A stretch of DNA of 64,000 nt from Anisus vortex. Taxonomy: Eukaryota; Mollusca; Gastropoda; Planorbidae. Shown in pieces: positions 61,301-64,000 of the stretch. Numbering within the stretch: position 1 is the stretch's first letter; each line of letters opens with the position of its first letter. The stretch spans positions 29,245,081 to 29,309,080 of the forward strand of contig OX421498.1 in the NCBI GenBank assembly GCA_949126835.1. Reading direction: 5' to 3'. The translations under genes and the position numbers were made by a program. Below the pieces are notes generated by a model. The model ran no database searches. It had not been told where the DNA came from and saw only the letters and a list, made by a program, of their open reading frames with translations.

Positions 61301-63395
61301 AAATAGACACCCTTTCTTGAGGGAAATATACTTGTATGGGACTGAGGACATTTATTATTTGGAGGGAAATATAAGTGTCTGGGACTGAGGGAAAGAAATT
61401 TTTGGAGGAAATAATACGTGACAGGGGCTGTAAGGGTTAAACTGAGTAAAGGCTTTGAATACAGTTTACTTTAGAACATTTACCATCATTGCAAGTTTTG
61501 CCGTCTGCTTTCATCAGTATGCCAGTTGGGCAAGCACAGGAAGTTCCTCTTGGGTTGGGCAGGCAGAGGTGACTGCAGCCTCCATTGCTTTTACCACAGC
61601 GATTCACATGGGTCTCTGGAAACCAAACTACTGGTAATAAAATCTCACATTTTTCACATTATATAAAGACATTAAGGTAATTGCATAGCTTTATTGTTTT
61701 GTGCCTTCTACCATTTTTGTGTCTGTTAGCCTGTTTGTTCTATCTGTGTGTGATATGAAATTGTTTTATTATTCTTATATGTGCTTTGGGTTTGGAAAAC
61801 TGGGCAATGTGGAACAAAACACATAAAGATTTGTGTATCAATTAACATAAAAACTAATGGTCATTAAATAAGTACAGGCTTACGTATTCCGTCAAACTGG
61901 ACAGCATGAATATCCATGATTCCGTGCAGGTTGTTCTTAATCCTGGTAACGTTGGTCACCAGATTTTTATTGGCCTCGTGGATGGAGCTTTCTCTCCAGT
62001 CTGTCCAGTAGATGGAGCTGCCAGCCACTGTCAGGCCATATGGGTGGCTGACTTTGGTCACAAGCTTGCGACGATGTTTGCCAAACAGATCAGCACATTC
62101 GATCAGCTGAAAATGTAAACAAAATAAAATATAAAACCTGAGAGCATAGAAAAAATTTAAAATTAATAGAAAATTCAATAAAAATAATATTTAAAAAAAA
62201 TCTTATTGTAATAAGTTGTTAAAATAATGTTTTAATCATCTAATTTATAAAACATTCTTTGATAAAAAACTTGACTGTCAACCTTTTTCCTCTTGTATTT
62301 TTTTAAATGCTATATAAAAGATTTCAAGTTAGTAAGCCATTACCCTAAAATAAGGACATTTTAAAATTGAATTAATTTCAAATATAAAAGTGGACTGAGT
62401 CAATTTGAGTAAATATTCTTCTTTTATGAAATCAATAACTAATATAGTGACTGACCTCTGTCCTTGCATCTGCCCAGATAATTCTGTTGGTTGGCCTGTC
62501 AATGGTTAGGCCATTAGGCCACACAATGCCATCAGAGATAATGACTTGTCTGTTCTTTCCATCCATGTCTGATCTCTCAATACGAGCATTGGTTCCCCAG
62601 TCAGTCCAGAACAAATAACTTTATAGGAGGGTGAAATACATTTCATTTCAAATTATGCCTCATTAAAAAAGCTACACATTTCCATAAATTACTGAAAGTT
62701 CTAAATCAAATATTCATTCTGATGAAAGTAAAACCACAAATGTTTTAATTAAAGTAAACACACATTGTTTTTTGTTTCAACTGGTTGATTGCATTGTATA
62801 AAATATTTCATCACTAACAAATAATCAAACACTACTATCTTCTTAGTCTTTCAATGTATAAGTTTATACATTGTTAAATTTAGACTTTTCCCCAAAGAAC
62901 TTTGCTTTAATTCTTTTTTCTTCATCTGATATTTACAAAACGGCATTAAATTGTCTCCACTGCTTCCCCATGTTTCTAATGGACATACAAACAAATGTGT
63001 GCACAGTGTAGAATAGTCTAGACACTGACTGACATTACCTTGAAAGATGCTGAATGGGAATTTACTAAGACTAAATAATGTATTTCCAAGAGTTGTTTCA
63101 AAAATAATTTTGAATCACTAAAAAAAAAAAGCTTACTTAAGATTCTTTAGTTTCCTAAAAATAAAATCTTTAATGTAGGAGCAAAAATAAAAGTGCACTT
63201 GTTTCAAACTGTCATGTGAAGATACCAGAACAAAAGGGCTGGCAGAATAAATGTCAGGGAAACTGCTTTGGTAGATATTACAAGAAAAACAAATGTCTCT
63301 ACTTACCTTTTGTCATAGTGCAAGGCTATAGCTCTTGGTTTATCCAGATCTTGATAAATTAAAACTGAAATCATACTGCCATCAAGATTTGAAAC
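52210..63395 (-). CDS. LRP4: LRP4/MEGF7-like receptor, C-terminal 738 residues (5' part beyond window)
   Basis: LRP4 is a single-pass LDL-receptor-family protein. In vertebrates it binds agrin and activates MuSK, and it modulates Wnt signalling. Eighteen exons join with matching phases (2217 nt). Order: partial YWTD propeller (FWTDWG, IIWADA, IYWTDW), six-Cys EGF, full YWTD propeller, second EGF, Cys-poor stalk, one hydrophobic helix, then a tail with [18 protein letters not shown]5/6 are excluded because no LDLa modules lie between the last EGF and the membrane and the tail lacks PPPSP repeats. The NPxY context resembles vertebrate LRP4. The tail ends SVLMT, not a class I PDZ ligand. LRP4 is about 1900 residues in human, so more than half lies upstream of 64000. 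Confidence 0.87.
52425..52615 (+). mobile_element. tRNA-derived SINE, diverged
   Basis: It begins GGCACGGTGGTCTAGTGGCA (A-box-like) and contains GGCATTCTTCTGGTCACACA. The B box is weak. It lies in the LRP4-like intron between 52922 and 52339. Confidence 0.5.
52922..53007 (-). CDS. LRP4: LRP4-like exon: tail segment
   Basis: Phase 0 to 2, acceptor CTTATGACAG, donor AAAAT|GTAAGT. It encodes [20 protein letters not shown] then SLMQPHTK. The KETVSL stretch is reminiscent of the distal vertebrate LRP4 tail (from memory). Confidence 0.7.
53305..53421 (-). CDS. LRP4: LRP4-like exon: acidic tail segment (probable)
   Basis: The acceptor is TGCATGCAG. In phase 0 it reads [20 protein letters not shown] then [19 protein letters not shown]. 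The only frame-keeping donor is weak (AAGC|GTTAGG). It is symmetric (117 nt), so it could be skipped. If not spliced, the frame ends ten codons later at TAG (53275-53277), giving an alternative C-terminus. Confidence 0.5.
53900..54038 (-). CDS. LRP4: LRP4-like exon: NPxY cytoplasmic tail
   Basis: Phase 2 to 0, acceptor TTTTTTAACAG, donor GTGAT|GTAAGT. It encodes [20 protein letters not shown] then [20 protein letters not shown]. The NPTY motif is an endocytic and PTB-domain docking site, and its context resembles the vertebrate LRP4 tail. A plus-strand frame over this exon is antisense shadow. Confidence 0.85.
54382..54484 (-). CDS. LRP4: LRP4-like exon: transmembrane helix
   Basis: Phase 1 to 2, acceptor TCAACTTCAG, donor [20 protein letters not shown] is followed by about 23 hydrophobic residues ([20 protein letters not shown]) and then WKR, the stop-transfer basic end continuing as QRRRH in the next exon. 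Orientation is type I. Confidence 0.85.
54873..54940 (-). CDS. LRP4: LRP4-like exon: stalk, second part
   Basis: Phase 2 to 1, acceptor TTATCACACAG, donor CACAG|GTAAAC. It encodes [22 protein letters not shown], with two cysteines seven residues apart inside (possible local disulfide) and a Thr/Ala end. The other two frames of this exon hit stops. Confidence 0.65.
55464..55527 (-). CDS. LRP4: LRP4-like exon: stalk, first part
   Basis: Phase 1 to 2, acceptor CTGGGAACAG, donor CATCC|GTAAGT. It encodes [20 protein letters not shown]. It was chosen because it is the only stretch here that links the phase-1 donor at 55969 to the phase-2 acceptor at 54940. Confidence 0.65.
55969..56082 (-). CDS. 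LRP4: LRP4-like exon: juxtamembrane EGF module
   Basis: Phase 1 to 1, acceptor TTACCTCTAG, donor ACAA|GTAAGT. Six cysteines occur in [26 protein letters not shown] and RPC. This is the last cysteine-rich module before the membrane. No LDLa repeats follow, which points to LRP4 and away from LRP5/6. Confidence 0.87.
56290..56533 (-). mobile_element. family A SINE in an LRP4-like intron
   Basis: CCAGAACAATGCCCAGCCGC, GTACCCATCAGAACTGGGTA, AGGATTTGAACCCAGGATC (B box reversed) and GTACACCAGTCGAATGCGCT show a full-length but slightly diverged copy. Confidence 0.75.
56626..56770 (-). CDS. LRP4: LRP4-like exon: last YWTD blade
   Basis: Phase 0 to 1, acceptor TTGTCTGCAG, donor ACAG|GTACAG. It encodes [20 protein letters not shown] then [15 protein letters not shown], the closing blade and its exit into EGF. 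Intronic sequence follows at the donor and can look like a longer open frame. Confidence 0.88.
57266..57414 (-). CDS. LRP4: LRP4-like exon: YWVD blade
   Basis: Phase 1 to 0, acceptor CTTTTCAG, donor GTG|GTAAGA. It encodes [38 protein letters not shown] and HPFGLTV, the fifth blade of the propeller. Confidence 0.88.
57709..58495. repeat. inverted-repeat element in an LRP4-like intron
   Basis: About 60 bp at 57709-57776 (ATAATAATATTTCTATTTTT then ATAGCGCTGC...) is the inverse of 58434-58495 (TTAAATGCACTCTGAGGCTT...). Between them are repeated GTGATATTTATT-like boxes around 57796-57930. It is likely a non-autonomous transposon or two SINE-like tails facing each other. The superfamily is not assigned. 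Confidence 0.55.
58586..58680 (-). CDS. LRP4: LRP4-like exon: FWTDWG blade
   Basis: Phase 2 to 1, acceptor TTTTATTAG, donor CTTG|GTAAGT. It encodes [20 protein letters not shown] then [12 protein letters not shown], a canonical YWTD repeat. Confidence 0.88.
58756..59462. mobile_element. piggyBac-like non-autonomous element flanked by TTAA, with twin hairpins
   Basis: Its left end is TTAACTCAATATCTACCATG and its inverted right end TTAACTCTTTAACTACCAAG, close to the ends of the element at 60809-61440. Near the right end the palindrome GAGCCGCAAAATGCGGCTC occurs twice (59382-59400 and 59425-59443). There is no transposase. It fills most of the intron between 59523 and 58680. Confidence 0.55.
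59523..59628 (-). CDS. LRP4: LRP4-like exon: propeller blade
   Basis: Phase 1 to 2, acceptor GTCTGCAG, donor AAAGG|GTAAAT. It encodes [20 protein letters not shown] and [14 protein letters not shown], the usual inter-YWTD segment. Confidence 0.85.
60321..60436 (-). CDS. LRP4: LRP4-like exon: propeller blade
   Basis: Phase 2 to 1, acceptor TTAATTTCAG, donor TTCAG|GTCATT. It contains the sequon [23 protein letters not shown] and D-S. DGLAVDW--RNLYWTD is a signature of this family. Confidence 0.87.
60563..60740 (-). CDS. LRP4: LRP4-like exon: first blade of the last propeller
   Basis: Phase 1 to 2, donor ATCAG|GTACAT. It encodes [35 protein letters not shown] and [13 protein letters not shown], the standard opening of a YWTD propeller. 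The W of YWTD is Y here. Confidence 0.85.
60809..61440. mobile_element. piggyBac-like non-autonomous element flanked by TTAA
   Basis: It starts TTAACTCTTAAAGTACCAAT and ends, inverted, TTAACCCTTACAGCCCCTGT. TTAA lies at both limits, as expected for piggyBac target sites. No transposase frame is visible. It occupies most of the intron between 61484 and 60740. Confidence 0.55.
61484..61615 (-). CDS. LRP4: LRP4-like exon: EGF module between propellers
   Basis: Phase 1 to 1, the classic symmetric EGF exon. Six cysteines follow [18 protein letters not shown]...SCACPTG...KTC, matching the LDLR-family EGF that packs against the preceding propeller. Confidence 0.87.
61884..62106 (-). CDS. LRP4: LRP4-like exon: last propeller blades before EGF
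   Basis: Phase 0 to 1, acceptor CATTTTCAG, donor ATAC|GTAAGC. It encodes [20 protein letters not shown] and [11 protein letters not shown], the usual end of a YWTD propeller leading into an EGF module. NVT is a possible N-glycosylation site. Confidence 0.85.
62456..62618 (-). CDS. LRP4: LRP4-like exon: two YWTD repeats
   Basis: Phase 2 to 0, acceptor CTATAAAG, donor GAG|GTCAGT. It contains [32 protein letters not shown] and IIWADARTE, which are hallmark blades of an LDLR class B propeller. Confidence 0.85.
63307..63395 (-). CDS. LRP4: LRP4-like exon: propeller blade end (VSNLDGS...[12 protein letters not shown])
   Basis: The acceptor is CCCATTAG, phase 0, and the donor AAAAG|GTAAGT, phase 2. 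The [12 protein letters not shown] segment is the conserved end of an LDLR class B repeat. It is the most upstream exon seen in the window. Confidence 0.8.
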
Positions 63396-63837
63396 CTAAT
63401 GGGGAAAAAAAGAAAGAAAATATTAAACTAGTTAATTAAACAGCCAAAATTTTGCTTGGTATATATTATGTAATGTAATATTACACCTGTCTACAAGAAA
63501 ATTCAAAACATGTACGTAGTATCTAAAATACAAGACAGATTTATATACAAATCAGCATAGACTCTGGACCCCCCCCCCCCCCCCAAAAAAAAAGTTGGGT
63601 TCATCTACTACTTTACTTCACGGCCGGCAAGCTCTGTGGTTAGTACAACAGACTGTCAACATGACGACCAAACCCTGCTGCCCTGCAGAATTTTTCGGCC
63701 AAGGACCTAATAATCGTCTATCTTAAAGGAACATCACAAAAAACACACAACAGGTTTTATGTACAATTTTGGAATACTTCATTAATAAGTGCTATTGGTA
63801 GCCACAGGACTAATGAGTATGTCTGGGACAGAATATC
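63396..63837. other. LRP4-like intron, no exon visible
   Basis: AT-rich intron with a C17/A10-type homopolymer at about 63570-63593 and a partial SINE listed separately. Confidence 0.5.
63622..63720 (+). mobile_element. partial family B SINE
   Basis: CGGCCGGCAAGCTCTGTGGT starts a tRNA-like head, followed by CTGCTGCCCTGCAGAATTTT and GGACCTAATAATCGTC, collinear with the copy at 41395-41530. The B box is missing. Confidence 0.55.
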
Positions 63838-64000
63838 ATTATGACAACAATCAAAGGGCGCAAACTGACATTGTTCGGTCATGTGTTGGCGGCATAATAA
63901 CCTGCCAAAAACATTCCTACAAGGCACCGTAAAAGATGGGCGTAGGAGAGGCCGCCAGCGGAGATGGTGGTTCGACAACATAAAATATTGGACAGGGCTG
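63838..64000 (+). mobile_element. LINE reverse-transcriptase fragment, frameshifted, running off the window
   Basis: One plus frame reads IKGRKLTLFGHV, and a second reads NNLPKTFLQGTVKDGRRRGR then QRRWWFDNIKYWTGL. The GRRRGRQRR-W-DNIK-WTGL signature is the C-terminal region of non-LTR retrotransposon polymerases. The frame change between them shows decay. Confidence 0.75.

Noticed and set aside
52210..63395. LRP5/6 identity for the receptor
   Set aside because: LRP5/6 have three LDLa modules between the last EGF and the membrane and PPPSP motifs in the tail. Here the stalk has only two cysteines and the tail has NPTY instead.

Overview
This window looks like intron-rich, AT-rich metazoan nuclear DNA. 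It has long introns, many transposon relics, tRNA-derived SINEs, minisatellites and long G or C homopolymers. There are no bacterial operons, CRISPR arrays, rRNA genes or ordinary tRNA genes. A mollusc, possibly a gastropod, would fit, but that is inference from general texture and not from a diagnostic sequence.

Two minus-strand genes are supported by exon chains whose reading phases agree at every junction. From 63395 down to 52210 lies the 3' part of an LRP4/MEGF7-like receptor gene. I reconstruct 18 exons totalling 2217 nt, or 738 residues and a stop. They encode part of one YWTD beta-propeller, an EGF module, a complete YWTD propeller, a second EGF module, a short stalk, one membrane helix and a cytoplasmic tail with an NPTY motif. 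The 5' half of the gene lies beyond 64000. From 33160 down to 1062 lie four exons for the C-terminal 240 residues of a second protein, rich in Tyr, Asp, Ser and Gly. One of its introns is about 29 kb. I cannot name this protein; it resembles the cytoplasmic tail of an adhesion receptor. Its upstream exons are not visible.

The rest is intron or intergenic sequence with dated-looking insertions. Five hAT-like elements show 8-bp target duplications: 8828-10590, 16937-17074, 19035-20618, 19339-19838 (nested inside the previous one) and 39414-39634. A sixth (26969-27166) sits in a 35-bp satellite. Two related TTAA-flanked piggyBac-like elements lie in LRP4 introns. At least two tRNA-SINE families and four LINE 3' fragments are present. 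Minisatellites have unit lengths of 63, 35, 39, 27, 57, 35 and 26 bp. The 39-bp array at 31214-31446 repeats a YY1-like AAGATGGCG site six times.

I did not find a convincing new biological system. The best leads are the phase compatibility between LRP4 donors and the orphan tail exons, the YY1-site array, an internal empty-site comparison that dates a nested transposon, and a possible signal-peptide start exon on the plus strand at 40869.
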